Translations under genes and position numbers: made by a program
Part shown: in pieces, positions 22,627 to 31,130 of the stretch
Layout of the letters: each line of letters starts with the position of its first letter
Numbering within the stretch: position 1 is the first letter of the stretch
Notes under the pieces: model-generated
Seen by the model: the letters and a program-made list of their open reading frames with translations, nothing else
Databases searched by the model: none
Told to the model about the DNA's origin: nothing
Assembly: GCF_025821665.1 (NCBI RefSeq)
Contig: NZ_JACKSJ010000219.1
Coordinates: 1-39,765 of the forward strand
Source of the DNA: [Mycobacterium] manitobense
Lineage (GTDB): Bacteria > Actinomycetota > Actinomycetes > Mycobacteriales > Mycobacteriaceae
Reading direction: 5' to 3'
Length of the DNA stretch: 39,765 nt

Positions 22627-24042
22627 TCAGTGCCGGCGGGGCGGCGGCCACGGTGGCTCGCCGCACAGCGCCAGCAGGGCGTTCTCGACGACCTCCGGCA
22701 GCGCCGGGTGGATCCAGTACTGGCCGCGGGCCATGTCCTGAGCGGGCAGGTCGAATGCCATCGCCTGGATGAGCGGCTGGATGATTGACGACGCCTGGTG
22801 TCCCATGATGTGCGCGCCGAGCAGCAAGCCGGTGTCGTCGTCGACGATCAGCTTGGCGAAGCCGGTCGAGTCCTCCATCGCCCAGCCGTAGGCGACGTCG
22901 CCGTAGTCCTGCACCTTCGACCGGATGCGGTATCCCGCTGCGCGGGCCTCGTTCTCGGTCAGCCCGACCGACGCGATCTGCGGCTCGGTGAACACCGCCG
23001 ATGGCACGTTGCGGTGGTTGGCGGGCATCAGGTTGTCGGTGTCGTCCCAGTCCTGCAGCAGGTTGTGCTTGACCACCCGCGCCTCGTGGTTGGCGACGTG
23101 CTTGAGCTGATACGGCGAGCTGATGTCGCCCAGCGCGTAGACGTTTCGCGCCGTGGTGCGCTGGAAGTCGTCGACTACCACCAGCCCGTCCTCGACCTTC
23201 ACGCCGCCGTGGTGGGCGTCGAGCTGATCGCCGTTGGGGATGCGGCCGGTGGCGACGAGCAGGGTGTCGGCGTGCAGATTCGAGCCGTCGTCGAGGTGCA
23301 GCGTGACCCCGGAGTCGTCGGACTTACCACTGACGATGTTGCGGCGGCTGCGGATCTCCCACTTCTTGCCCGCGATGTCGGTGAACCGTTCGCAGATGGT
23401 GTCGTCGCAGTGGGTGAGCATCGTCGTGCCGCGCAGCACGATCGTCACCCGGGAACCCAGCGACGAGAAGACGTGCGCGAACTCGGCGGCCACGAAACCG
23501 CCGCCGACGATGACGATGTGCTCCGGCAGCTCCGAGATGCGCATGATGCTGTCGCTGGTGTGATAGGCCACGCCGCAGTCCAGGATGGCCGGCGGCACCG
23601 TCGCCCGCGAACCCGCGGCCAGCACCACCTGGTCGGCGGTGAACTCGTCGCCGTCGTCGGTGCGCAGCCGGTAGCCGTCGGCACCGGAACCCGCCGGGGC
23701 GAACCGGGCGTGGCTGGCGAACACCTCCACGTCGGGCGACGACCGGCGGTACTGCTCCCCGCCGCTGGCGAGCGGGTCGATGCGGCCGAACACCCGCGAG
23801 ACGATATCGGTCCAGCGCACCGCGTCGACGTGGGCGTCGACGCCGAAGCGGGCCGAGTCGTGGATCTGCTGGGCGACGCCCGCGGCGTAGACGAACATCT
23901 TGGTCGGGATGCAGCCGACGTTGAGGCACGTGCCGCCGAACAGCCCCTTCTCCGCGATGGCCACCCGCTTGCCGAGGTAGCGGTCATCGAGGACGGAGTT
24001 GCCCGATCCGGTGCCGATGATCGCGATGTCGAAGTCCGCCAT
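22627..24042 (-). CDS. mtr: Mycothione reductase
   Basis: Reduces mycothiol disulphide with NADPH, keeping the actinobacterial thiol buffer reduced. The 471-residue flavoenzyme has FAD-binding GTGSGN near the N-terminus, the redox-active disulphide C39/C44 in GTCLNVGCIPTK, the NADPH site IVIVGGGFVAAEFA, and the C-terminal HPALPE with the H445-E450 pair that acts across the dimer. It closely resembles M. tuberculosis Mtr (459) with a short extra tail (CGEPPWPPPRRH). Of GTG 24051, ATG 24048 and ATG 24042, the last is chosen because AGGAG (24051-24055) lies 8 bases before it. It is co-directional with the hydrolase gene. Confidence 0.96.
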   Translation of the reverse strand: MADFDIAIIGTGSGNSVLDDRYLGKRVAIAEKGLFGGTCLNVGCIPTKMFVYAAGVAQQIHDSARFGVDAHVDAVRWTDIVSRVFGRIDPLASGGEQYRRSSPDVEVFASHARFAPAGSGADGYRLRTDDGDEFTADQVVLAAGSRATVPPAILDCGVAYHTSDSIMRISELPEHIVIVGGGFVAAEFAHVFSSLGSRVTIVLRGTTMLTHCDDTICERFTDIAGKKWEIRSRRNIVSGKSDDSGVTLHLDDGSNLHADTLLVATGRIPNGDQLDAHHGGVKVEDGLVVVDDFQRTTARNVYALGDISSPYQLKHVANHEARVVKHNLLQDWDDTDNLMPANHRNVPSAVFTEPQIASVGLTENEARAAGYRIRSKVQDYGDVAYGWAMEDSTGFAKLIVDDDTGLLLGAHIMGHQASSIIQPLIQAMAFDLPAQDMARGQYWIHPALPEVVENALLALCGEPPWPPPRRH

Positions 24043-24047
24043 ACCCA

Positions 24048-25076
24048 TCACTCCTGTCGGGATCGTGCCGACGGCGTGTCGGAACGTGTGTCCGTCAGGT
24101 ACCCATCCAGCCAGCGGTCCAGTTCACGGTAGGCCACAGTCCGTGGCCCGGCCAGGGAGAGGAACACGTCGTGCTTGGCGTCGGCCACCGGCACCACGGT
24201 CGTGCGGTTCCCGATGCAACCCGCCCACCTCGCGATCTGCCGGACGTCGAGCACCGCGTCACCGCGCTGGATGGCGTCGAGGCCCGCCGGGTCGCGCACC
24301 TCGCGCACGCTGTGGTCGGACCGAAGGATCAGATTGGGCACGCCGACGTCCAGTCCGCGGTGCAACCGGGCGTGCCCGCGCCGGATGGCGGCGAGCCAGC
24401 CGACGGTGACGGGGAACCCGCCGACCGGTTTCCAGTCCAGGTTGTAGTCGAATTCGCCGGCGTAGTCGCGGTGCAGTGAGGCCCCGTAGCCGCCCTCGGG
24501 CACCGGGGTGCGCACCACCTGGCGCTTGCGGAGCCGCGACACCGCCGACATCGCCGCCGAGGTGCCGGCGAACCGCAGGATCGCCGGGCCCTGCAGATCG
24601 AGCCAAGGGCTGTTGAGCACCAGGCCGGTGACATGGCACTGCGCGGTGCGGTCACGTCGCCGCAGCCGGTCCAGCCACAGCGGGACGATCAGCCCGCCCG
24701 CCGAGTGCGCCATCACCAGGACGTCGGCGCCGCCGGTCTCGGCCGCGACGATCTCGCACGCCCGCTCCAGTTCGGCGTCGTACCGGCTCAGGTCGGTGGT
24801 GAAGTGCGGGGTCTGCCCCGGCTGCCACGAGCGCCCGCATTTGTGCAGGTCGAGCGCGTAGAACGCGAAGCCGCGGGCAGCCAGCCGGTCGGCCAGCTCG
24901 GTGTGGAAGAAGTAGTCGGTGAAACCGTGCACCAGCAGCACCGCGTGCGCGGCCGGGCGGGCGTCGCCGCGACGCACCACGGTCGCGAAGAGTTCGCCCT
25001 CCCCGTCGGGGTCGGCGCCCAGCTCCACGGTGTGCTGCCAGTAGCCGGGCAGAACGTCGGGCTCCCAGCCGGTCAC
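24048..25076 (-). CDS. Alpha/beta hydrolase, lysophospholipase-like (Rv2854-like)
   Basis: A 342-residue serine hydrolase of the monoacylglycerol lipase/lysophospholipase group. The oxyanion strand is LLVHGFTDYFFHT, the nucleophile S125 sits in MAHSAGG, an acid is expected near NLILRSDHS, and the catalytic histidine is in VADAKHDVF. Its length is near that of Rv2854 (346), which also neighbours mtr. There is no signal peptide, so it is probably cytoplasmic. Start GTG 25076 lies 7 bases after TAAGGT. It ends 5 bases before mtr's ATG, so the two form an operon. The substrate is unknown. Confidence 0.88.
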   Translation of the reverse strand: MTGWEPDVLPGYWQHTVELGADPDGEGELFATVVRRGDARPAAHAVLLVHGFTDYFFHTELADRLAARGFAFYALDLHKCGRSWQPGQTPHFTTDLSRYDAELERACEIVAAETGGADVLVMAHSAGGLIVPLWLDRLRRRDRTAQCHVTGLVLNSPWLDLQGPAILRFAGTSAAMSAVSRLRKRQVVRTPVPEGGYGASLHRDYAGEFDYNLDWKPVGGFPVTVGWLAAIRRGHARLHRGLDVGVPNLILRSDHSVREVRDPAGLDAIQRGDAVLDVRQIARWAGCIGNRTTVVPVADAKHDVFLSLAGPRTVAYRELDRWLDGYLTDTRSDTPSARSRQE

Positions 25077-25083
25077 GACAGCC

Positions 25084-25089
25084 ACCTTA
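25084..25089 (-). promoter_or_regulatory. -10 element for the hydrolase-mtr operon, probably leaderless
   Basis: On the minus strand TAAGGT is followed by 7 bases and GTG 25076. The 136-base divergent region (25077-25212) also holds the mqo promoter. Confidence 0.5.
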
Positions 25090-25159
25090 GAGCCCGCGCA
25101 CCGGCATGGGGGTGAGGAGTTGCACAGCCCTGGGCCGGTTTGGGGCAACGGTGTCGGGA

Positions 25160-25165
25160 TAACCT
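25160..25165 (+). promoter_or_regulatory. -10 element for mqo
   Basis: TAACCT lies 47 bases before GTG 25213, implying a leader of about 40 bases, unlike the leaderless arrangement of its neighbours. No convincing -35 was found. Confidence 0.35.
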
Positions 25166-25212
25166 GGGAGCTGAACCGTCTCGAACGGACCGTGTGAGCA
25201 TGTGAGGGCCGA

Positions 25213-26775
25213 GTGTCGAAGTCAGAGGCAGCCACCCAGACCGACGTCGTGCTGGTGGGCGCGGGGATCATGAGCGCGACGCTGGCCGCCCTGATCCGGC
25301 TGGTGGAGCCCGACTGGTCGATCACGCTGATCGAGCGGCTCGACGGCGCCGCCGCGGAGAGCAGCGACCCGTGGAACAACGCGGGCACCGGACACTCGGC
25401 GCTGTGCGAACTGAACTACACCCCCGAGCTGCCCGACGGCACCATCGACATCGCCAAGGCCGTGCACGTCAACGAGCAGTTCCAGGTGTCGCGCCAGTTC
25501 TGGTCCTACGCCGTGGAGAATGGCGTGCTTCCCGACGTGCGCAGCTTCCTCAACCCGATCCCGCACGTCAGCTTCGTCAGCGGTGCCAAGAACGTGCAGT
25601 ACCTGCGCAAGCGGTACGACGCGCTGGTCACCAACCCGCTGTTCGCCACGATGGAGTTCATCGACGACCGCGACGAGTTCACCCGCCGGCTGCCGCTGAT
25701 GTCCGAGCAGCGCGACTTCTCCGACCCGGTGGCGCTGAACTGGACCCAGGACGGCACCGACGTGGACTTCGGTTCGCTGTCGCGCCAGCTCATCGGCTTC
25801 GCCGCCAAGCAGGGCATGACCACCTACTTCGGCCACGAGGTCCGCGACCTGGACAAGCAGTCCGACGGCAGCTGGACCCTGAAGGTGGTCAACCGGCGCA
25901 CCGGCGCCAAGCGCAAGCTCAACGCCAAGTTCGTCTTCGTCGGCGCGGGCGGCGGCGCGCTCCCGCTGCTGCAGCGCGCCGGCATCGCCGAGGCCAAGGG
26001 TTTCGGCGGGTTCCCGGTGGGTGGCCAGTGGCTGCGCAGTGGCAATCAGCGCCTGACCGCAGGCCACCAGGCCAAGGTCTACGGCCAGCCGCCGCTGGGC
26101 GCGCCGCCGATGTCCGTGCCGCACCTGGACACCCGGGTGATCAACGGCAAGTCCTACCTGCTGTTCGGTCCGTTCGCCGGCTGGTCGCCGAAGTTCCTCA
26201 AGCAGGGCAAGGTCACCGATCTGCCGTTCTCGGTGCGGCCGAACAACCTGGCATCCATGCTCGGCGTCGGCGTGACCGAGCTGGGCCTGGTCAAGTACCT
26301 GATCGGCCAGCTGCGGCTCAGCGAGGCCGACCGCGTCGATGTGCTGCGTGAATTCGCGCCCAGCGCAAAGGATTCCGACTGGGAGCTGGACATCGCAGGC
26401 CAGCGCGTGCAGGTGGTCCGCCGCAAGGGCCGCGGCGGCGTGCTGGAGTTCGGCACCACCGTGCTCGCGGCGGCAGACGGCAGCATCGCCGGCCTGCTCG
26501 GCGCGTCGCCCGGTGCGTCGACGGCCGTGCCCGCGATGTTCGACGTGATGGAACGCTGCTTCGGCGACCGCTACCAGACCTGGCTGCCCAGGCTCAAGGA
26601 GATCGTGCCGTCGCTGGGCGTCGAGTTGTCCAACGAGCCGAAGCTGTTCGACGAGGTGTGGGCGCACGGCACCAAGGTCCTCAAGCTGGACCGGCCGGCA
26701 AGCGGGATGCCTGCCACCGTCGACCACGAAAACACTGCAGGCACCGAGCATTCACCCACCGCGGCCACTGCCTGA
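25213..26775 (+). CDS. mqo: Malate:quinone oxidoreductase
   Basis: A peripheral membrane flavoenzyme that oxidises malate to oxaloacetate and passes electrons to the quinone pool. The 520-residue protein has FAD-binding VLVGAGIMSATLAALIR at the N-terminus, the family block SSDPWNNAGTGHSALCELNYTPE, KFVFVGAGGGALPLLQ and the C-terminal GLLGASPGASTAV. It aligns along its length with M. tuberculosis Mqo (493); the extra length is mainly a low-complexity C-terminal tail of about 25 residues after KVLKLD. The start is GTG 25213. The GNAT gene begins 12 bases after the stop. Confidence 0.96.
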   Translation: MSKSEAATQTDVVLVGAGIMSATLAALIRLVEPDWSITLIERLDGAAAESSDPWNNAGTGHSALCELNYTPELPDGTIDIAKAVHVNEQFQVSRQFWSYAVENGVLPDVRSFLNPIPHVSFVSGAKNVQYLRKRYDALVTNPLFATMEFIDDRDEFTRRLPLMSEQRDFSDPVALNWTQDGTDVDFGSLSRQLIGFAAKQGMTTYFGHEVRDLDKQSDGSWTLKVVNRRTGAKRKLNAKFVFVGAGGGALPLLQRAGIAEAKGFGGFPVGGQWLRSGNQRLTAGHQAKVYGQPPLGAPPMSVPHLDTRVINGKSYLLFGPFAGWSPKFLKQGKVTDLPFSVRPNNLASMLGVGVTELGLVKYLIGQLRLSEADRVDVLREFAPSAKDSDWELDIAGQRVQVVRRKGRGGVLEFGTTVLAAADGSIAGLLGASPGASTAVPAMFDVMERCFGDRYQTWLPRLKEIVPSLGVELSNEPKLFDEVWAHGTKVLKLDRPASGMPATVDHENTAGTEHSPTAATA

Positions 26776-26787
26776 CGTGGTCGGCGG

Positions 26788-27252
26788 ATGACTGTCGCGC
26801 TGCGGCGCAGCTGGGCGAAGGACCTCGATGCAGCAACGCTCTACGAGCTGCTCAAGTTGCGGGTCGAGGTCTTCGTCGTCGAACAGGCATGCCCCTACCC
26901 GGAGCTCGACGGCCGCGACCTGCTCGCCGAGACCCGGCACTTCTGGCTCGAAGGTGTTGACGGAGAAGTCATCTCGACACTGCGGTTGATGGAGGAGCAT
27001 CCCGGCGGGCAGAAGGGCTTCCGCATCGGCCGGGTGTGCACCAAGCGCGAGGCGCGCGGCCACGGCCACACCCACCGGCTGATGCAGGCCGCCCTCGCCG
27101 ACGTCGGTGATCACCCCTGCCGCATCGACGCGCAGACCTATCTCGAGGAGATGTACCGCGGCCACGGCTTCGTCCGCGACGGCGACGAATTCCTCGACGA
27201 CGGGATCCCGCACGTGCCGATGCTGCGGGCCGCGTCGGGGGCGGCGCAGTGA
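26788..27252 (+). CDS. GNAT acetyltransferase, ElaA-like (Rv2851c-like)
   Basis: A 154-residue protein of the ElaA branch of GNAT acetyltransferases. Landmarks are LYELLKLRVEVFVVEQACPYPELDGRD, typical of ElaA, the acetyl-CoA loop region RVCTKREARGHGHTHRLM, and the closing strand YLEEMYRGHGFVRDG. The acetyl acceptor is unknown. It sits between mqo and the chelatase ATPase in one operon; its TGA overlaps the next gene's GTG by four bases (GTGA). Confidence 0.9.
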   Translation: MTVALRRSWAKDLDAATLYELLKLRVEVFVVEQACPYPELDGRDLLAETRHFWLEGVDGEVISTLRLMEEHPGGQKGFRIGRVCTKREARGHGHTHRLMQAALADVGDHPCRIDAQTYLEEMYRGHGFVRDGDEFLDDGIPHVPMLRAASGAAQ

Positions 27253-29132
27253 CCGCCGAACCCGGCTACCCCTTCAGCGCACTCGTCGGACACGACCGGC
27301 TGCGCCTGGCGTTGCTGCTGTGCGCGGTGCGCCCGGAGATCGGCGGGGTGCTGATCCGCGGGGAGAAGGGCACCGCCAAGTCGACGGCGGTGCGCGCCCT
27401 GGCCCGGGTGCTCACGGCCGTCGACGCCGACGCGCGGCTCGTCGAGCTGCCCATCGGGGCCACCGAGGACCGAGTGGTCGGCTCGCTTGACCTGCAGAAG
27501 GTGCTCCGCGACGGCGAGCATGCGTTCTCGCCGGGTCTGCTGGCCCGCGCGCACGGCGGCGTGCTGTACGTCGACGAGGTCAACCTGCTGCACGATCACC
27601 TGGTCGACGTGCTGCTCGACGCCGCGGCGATGGGCCGGGTGCACATCGAGCGCGACGGCATCTCGCATTCGCACGACGCCCGCTTCGTCCTGATCGGGAC
27701 GATGAACCCCGAGGAGGGGGAGCTGCGGCCGCAGCTGCTGGACCGTTTCGGGCTCACCGTCGACGTGGCGGCCTCCCGCGACGTCGACGTCCGCGCCGAC
27801 GTGATCCGCGCCCGCCTGGCCTACGAGGCCGATCCGGCAGGCTTCTCCTCCGACTACGCCGAGGCCGACGCCGCACTGGCCCGCCGCATCGCCGGCGCCC
27901 GCGCCCTGGTCGGCCGGGTGGTGTTGCCCGACAGCGAGTTACGCCGTATCGCCGCGCTGTGTGCGGCGTTCGACGTCGACGGCATGCGCGCCGACCTGGT
28001 GGTGGCGCGCACCGCCGTCGCCCATGCCGCCTGGCGGGCCGCCGAGGCCGGAACCGACGACGCGATCACCGTCGCCGAGGAGGACATCCGGGTGGCCGCC
28101 GAATTGGCGCTGCCGCACCGTCGCCGCCGCGACCCGTTCGACGACCCCGGGCTGGATCCGCAGCGCCTCGACGAGGCGATGGAGGAGGCCGGTGCGCAGA
28201 GCGCCGACGCGGATTCCGGGCCAGACGATCCCGAACCCGATCCGCCGGGTGGCGGGGCCTCGTCCGACGGGGCCGCGGAAGCGCCCGGCAAGCAACAGGA
28301 TTCGCCGTCGCCGACCCGCTCCAATGCGGCGCCCTCGGGGGTGTTCCGCACCAAGGCGCTGACCGTGCCCGGGGTGGGGGAGGGCGCGCCCGGCCGGCGT
28401 TCGAGGGCAAGGAACCGGACCGGCACCGTCGTGTCGGCCACCGGCGACCCCGGCGTGGGACACGGTGTGCACATCTTCGGCACCCTGCTGGCCGCCGCCA
28501 ACTCGCAACGCGCGGCGGGACGTCCGCGGCCGGGGCCCGACGACGTGCGGCGCGCGGTCAGGGTGGGCCGCGAGGGCAACCTGGTGATCTTCGTGGTGGA
28601 CGCGTCGGGGTCGATGGCGGCCCGCGACCGGATGGCGGCGGTCGGCGGCGCCACGCTGTCACTGCTGCGCGACGCCTACCAGCGGCGGGACAAGGTGGCG
28701 GTGATCACGTTCCGCGGCGACGCGGCACAGGTGCTGCTGCCGCCGACGTCGTCGGTGTACATCGCGAGCAGGCGGCTGGCCCGCTTCGACACCGGCGGCC
28801 GCACTCCGCTCGCCAAGGGACTGCTGACCGCCCGCGATGTGGTGGTCCGGGAGAAGGCCCGCGACCGGGCCCGGCGCGCGCTCGTGGTGGTGCTCACCGA
28901 CGGCCGGGCGACCGGCGGGCCGGATCCCGTCGGCAGGGCGCGGGCCGCCGCAGCACGGCTGGTCGCCGAGGGCGCCGCGGCGGTCGTGGTGGACTGTGAG
29001 ACGTCGTTCGTGCGACTGGGTCTGGCCGCTGACCTCGCCGCCCACCTGGGCGCCCCGGCGGTGCGGCTGGCACATCTGCACGCCGACGAGCTGACCCGGG
29101 TGGTCAGCCGGGCTGACCGCACCGCGGCCTGA
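27249..29132 (+). CDS. Magnesium/cobalt chelatase-type ATPase, fused ChlI and ChlD-like domains (Rv2850c-like)
   Basis: A 627-residue protein combining both motor subunits of a metal chelatase. The N-terminal AAA+ domain (about 8-290) has Walker A GEKGTAKST (38-46), Walker B VLYVDEVNLL and the GTMNPEEGELRPQLLDRF sensor region. An acidic/proline-rich linker (about 300-370) leads to a von Willebrand A domain with the MIDAS motif DASGS (D451, S453, S455). Mycobacteria make no chlorophyll, and the gene is followed by cobO, cobB and cysG, so a role with CobN in cobalt insertion is plausible but not shown. Its GTG overlaps the GNAT stop. Confidence 0.92.
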   Translation: MTAEPGYPFSALVGHDRLRLALLLCAVRPEIGGVLIRGEKGTAKSTAVRALARVLTAVDADARLVELPIGATEDRVVGSLDLQKVLRDGEHAFSPGLLARAHGGVLYVDEVNLLHDHLVDVLLDAAAMGRVHIERDGISHSHDARFVLIGTMNPEEGELRPQLLDRFGLTVDVAASRDVDVRADVIRARLAYEADPAGFSSDYAEADAALARRIAGARALVGRVVLPDSELRRIAALCAAFDVDGMRADLVVARTAVAHAAWRAAEAGTDDAITVAEEDIRVAAELALPHRRRRDPFDDPGLDPQRLDEAMEEAGAQSADADSGPDDPEPDPPGGGASSDGAAEAPGKQQDSPSPTRSNAAPSGVFRTKALTVPGVGEGAPGRRSRARNRTGTVVSATGDPGVGHGVHIFGTLLAAANSQRAAGRPRPGPDDVRRAVRVGREGNLVIFVVDASGSMAARDRMAAVGGATLSLLRDAYQRRDKVAVITFRGDAAQVLLPPTSSVYIASRRLARFDTGGRTPLAKGLLTARDVVVREKARDRARRALVVVLTDGRATGGPDPVGRARAAAARLVAEGAAAVVVDCETSFVRLGLAADLAAHLGAPAVRLAHLHADELTRVVSRADRTAA

Positions 29133-29151
29133 ACCACCGAGGAGGACCGCC

Positions 29152-29766
29152 ATGCCCCAGGGCCGCCCGCTGACCGTTCCCGCCGACGGGTTGAGCACCC
29201 GCGCCCGCCGCAACGCACCGCTGCTGGCCGTGCACACCGGTCCGGGCAAGGGGAAGTCGACCGCGGCGTTCGGGATGGCGCTGCGGGCGTGGAACCAGGG
29301 GTTCGACATCGCGGTGTTCCAGTTCGTCAAGAGCGCGAAGTGGAAGGTGGGCGAGGAGGCGGCGTTCCGCGAACTCGGCCGCCTGCACGAGCGCGACGGC
29401 GTCGGCGGGCCCGTCGAATGGCACAAGATGGGCTCCGGGTGGTCGTGGTCGCGCAAGTCCGGCAGTGCCGACGACCATGCGGCGGCCGCAGCTGACGGGT
29501 GGGCCGAGATCGCCCGCCGGCTGGCCGAGCAGCGGCACGACTTCTACGTGCTCGACGAGTTCACCTATCCACTGAAGTGGGGATGGGTCGACGTCGACGA
29601 GGTCGTCGCCACCCTGGGGGACCGGCCCGGCAACCAGCATGTGGTGATCACCGGCCGCGACGCACCGCAGGCGCTGCTCGACGCCGCCGACCTGGTGACC
29701 GAGATGACGAAGGTCAAGCACCCGATGGATGTGGGCCGTAAGGGCCAGAAGGGGATCGAGTGGTGA
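29152..29766 (+). CDS. cobO: Cob(I)yrinic acid a,c-diamide adenosyltransferase
   Basis: Transfers the 5'-deoxyadenosyl group of ATP to cob(I)alamin precursors, forming the Co-C bond of coenzyme B12. At 204 residues it is a standard CobO/BtuR. The unusual P-loop GPGKGKST (30-37) binds ATP in the reverse orientation known for this family; also present are AVFQFVKSAKWKVGEE, VLDEFTYP, and the C-terminal KVKHPMDVGRKGQKGIEW. GAGGAGG (29139-29145) lies 6 bases before the ATG. The TGA overlaps cobB's GTG. Confidence 0.96.
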   Translation: MPQGRPLTVPADGLSTRARRNAPLLAVHTGPGKGKSTAAFGMALRAWNQGFDIAVFQFVKSAKWKVGEEAAFRELGRLHERDGVGGPVEWHKMGSGWSWSRKSGSADDHAAAAADGWAEIARRLAEQRHDFYVLDEFTYPLKWGWVDVDEVVATLGDRPGNQHVVITGRDAPQALLDAADLVTEMTKVKHPMDVGRKGQKGIEW

Positions 29767-31121
29767 GCGTGCCCGCCCTGGTCATCGCCGCCCCTGCCTC
29801 GGGCAGCGGGAAGACCACCGTGGCAACCGGTCTGATGGGCGCGCTGCGCCTGGCGGGCCGGTCGGTCGCGCCGTTCAAGGTGGGCCCGGATTTCATCGAC
29901 CCGGGCTATCACGCGCTGGCCGCGGACAGGCCCGGCCGCAACCTCGACCCCGTGCTGGTCGGCGAGTCGCTGATCGGGCCGCTCTACCGGCACGGCAGCG
30001 ACGGCGCCGACCTCGCCGTCGTCGAAGGTGTGATGGGGCTGTTCGACGGGCGGATCAGCGACGAGCCGATCACCGGGCCCGCCCGTGGTTCCACCGCACA
30101 GGTGGCCGCGCTGCTCGGCGCGCCCGTGGTGCTGGTGATCGACGCCCGCGGTCAGAGCCACAGCGTGGCCGCCCTGCTGCACGGCTTCGTCGGCTTCGAC
30201 CCGGCCGTGCGGATCGCCGGGGTGATCCTCAACCGCGTCGGTTCACCGCGACACGAACAGGTGCTGCGGCAGGCCTGCGAGTACGTCGGGCTGCCGGTGT
30301 TCGGGGCGATCCCGCGCACCGAAGCACTCGCCGTGCCGTCACGCCACCTCGGTCTGGTGACCGCCGGCGAGCACGGTGCGCAGGCCCGCGAGGCGGTGGA
30401 GGCGATGACCGAGGTGGTGGGCCGCCACCTGGACCTGGCGGGCATCACCGCGGTCGCGACCAGCCGCGTCGATGACCCGCCGTGGAACCCCGCCACCGCA
30501 GAACCGGTGGGCAACGGCGTCACGGTGGCCGTCGCGGCGGGCAACGCGTTCAACTTCCGCTACACCGAGCACGCCGAGATGCTGCGCGCCGCGGGCGCCG
30601 AGGTGGTCGACTTCGACCCGCTGACCGATCCGCTGCCGTCGCGGACCGCCGCACTGGTGCTGCCGGGCGGCTTCCCCGAGCAGCACGCAGCCGAACTGTC
30701 CGCCAATGACATTCTGCGTCAACAGATCAGGACGCTGGCCGCGGCCGGTGCGCCGGTGCACGCCGAATGCGGTGGGCTGACGTACCTGGTGGACGAACTC
30801 GACGGCCACCCGATGTGCGGCGTGCTGTCGGGTTCGGCGGAGTTCACCCCGCGGCTCACGCTCGGTTACCGCAGCGCGCTGGCGACCGGCGAGTCGGTGA
30901 TGTACCAGGTCGGCGACACCGTGACCGGCCACGAATTCCACCGCACCGCAACGAAGTTCACCGGCGACTACGGCCCGGCGTGGAGATTCTCCGGAGATCG
31001 GGCCTGCGCGCCGCAGGACGGCGCTCTCGACCGCAACGTGCACGCGTCGTACCTGCACACCCATCCGGCCTCGGTGCCTGCGGCGGTCACCCGTTTCGTG
31101 GCCGCCGCGGCGCGGCTCTAA
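29763..31121 (+). CDS. cobB: Cobyrinic acid a,c-diamide synthase
   Basis: Amidates the a and c side chains of cobyrinic acid with glutamine and ATP. The 452-residue protein has the P-loop APASGSGKTT at the N-terminus, KVGPDFIDPGYH, the VVEGVMGLFDGR signature and a C-terminal glutamine amidotransferase domain with the nucleophile cysteine in HAECGG and the closing histidines in HASYLHTHPA. Candidate starts are GTG 29760, 29763 and 29769; 29763 is chosen because it gives the common four-base GTGA overlap with cobO and an AAGGGG purine tract lies upstream. Its TAA stop is part of the next gene's -10 hexamer. Confidence 0.96.
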   Translation: MSVPALVIAAPASGSGKTTVATGLMGALRLAGRSVAPFKVGPDFIDPGYHALAADRPGRNLDPVLVGESLIGPLYRHGSDGADLAVVEGVMGLFDGRISDEPITGPARGSTAQVAALLGAPVVLVIDARGQSHSVAALLHGFVGFDPAVRIAGVILNRVGSPRHEQVLRQACEYVGLPVFGAIPRTEALAVPSRHLGLVTAGEHGAQAREAVEAMTEVVGRHLDLAGITAVATSRVDDPPWNPATAEPVGNGVTVAVAAGNAFNFRYTEHAEMLRAAGAEVVDFDPLTDPLPSRTAALVLPGGFPEQHAAELSANDILRQQIRTLAAAGAPVHAECGGLTYLVDELDGHPMCGVLSGSAEFTPRLTLGYRSALATGESVMYQVGDTVTGHEFHRTATKFTGDYGPAWRFSGDRACAPQDGALDRNVHASYLHTHPASVPAAVTRFVAAAARL

Positions 31122-31124
31122 GCT
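31119..31124 (+). promoter_or_regulatory. -10 element for cysG, overlapping the cobB stop codon
   Basis: TAAGCT includes the cobB TAA (31119-31121) and is followed by 6 bases and GTG 31131. This would allow cysG to be transcribed leaderless, independently of the cob operon. Confidence 0.45.
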
Positions 31125-31130
31125 CGCCGG

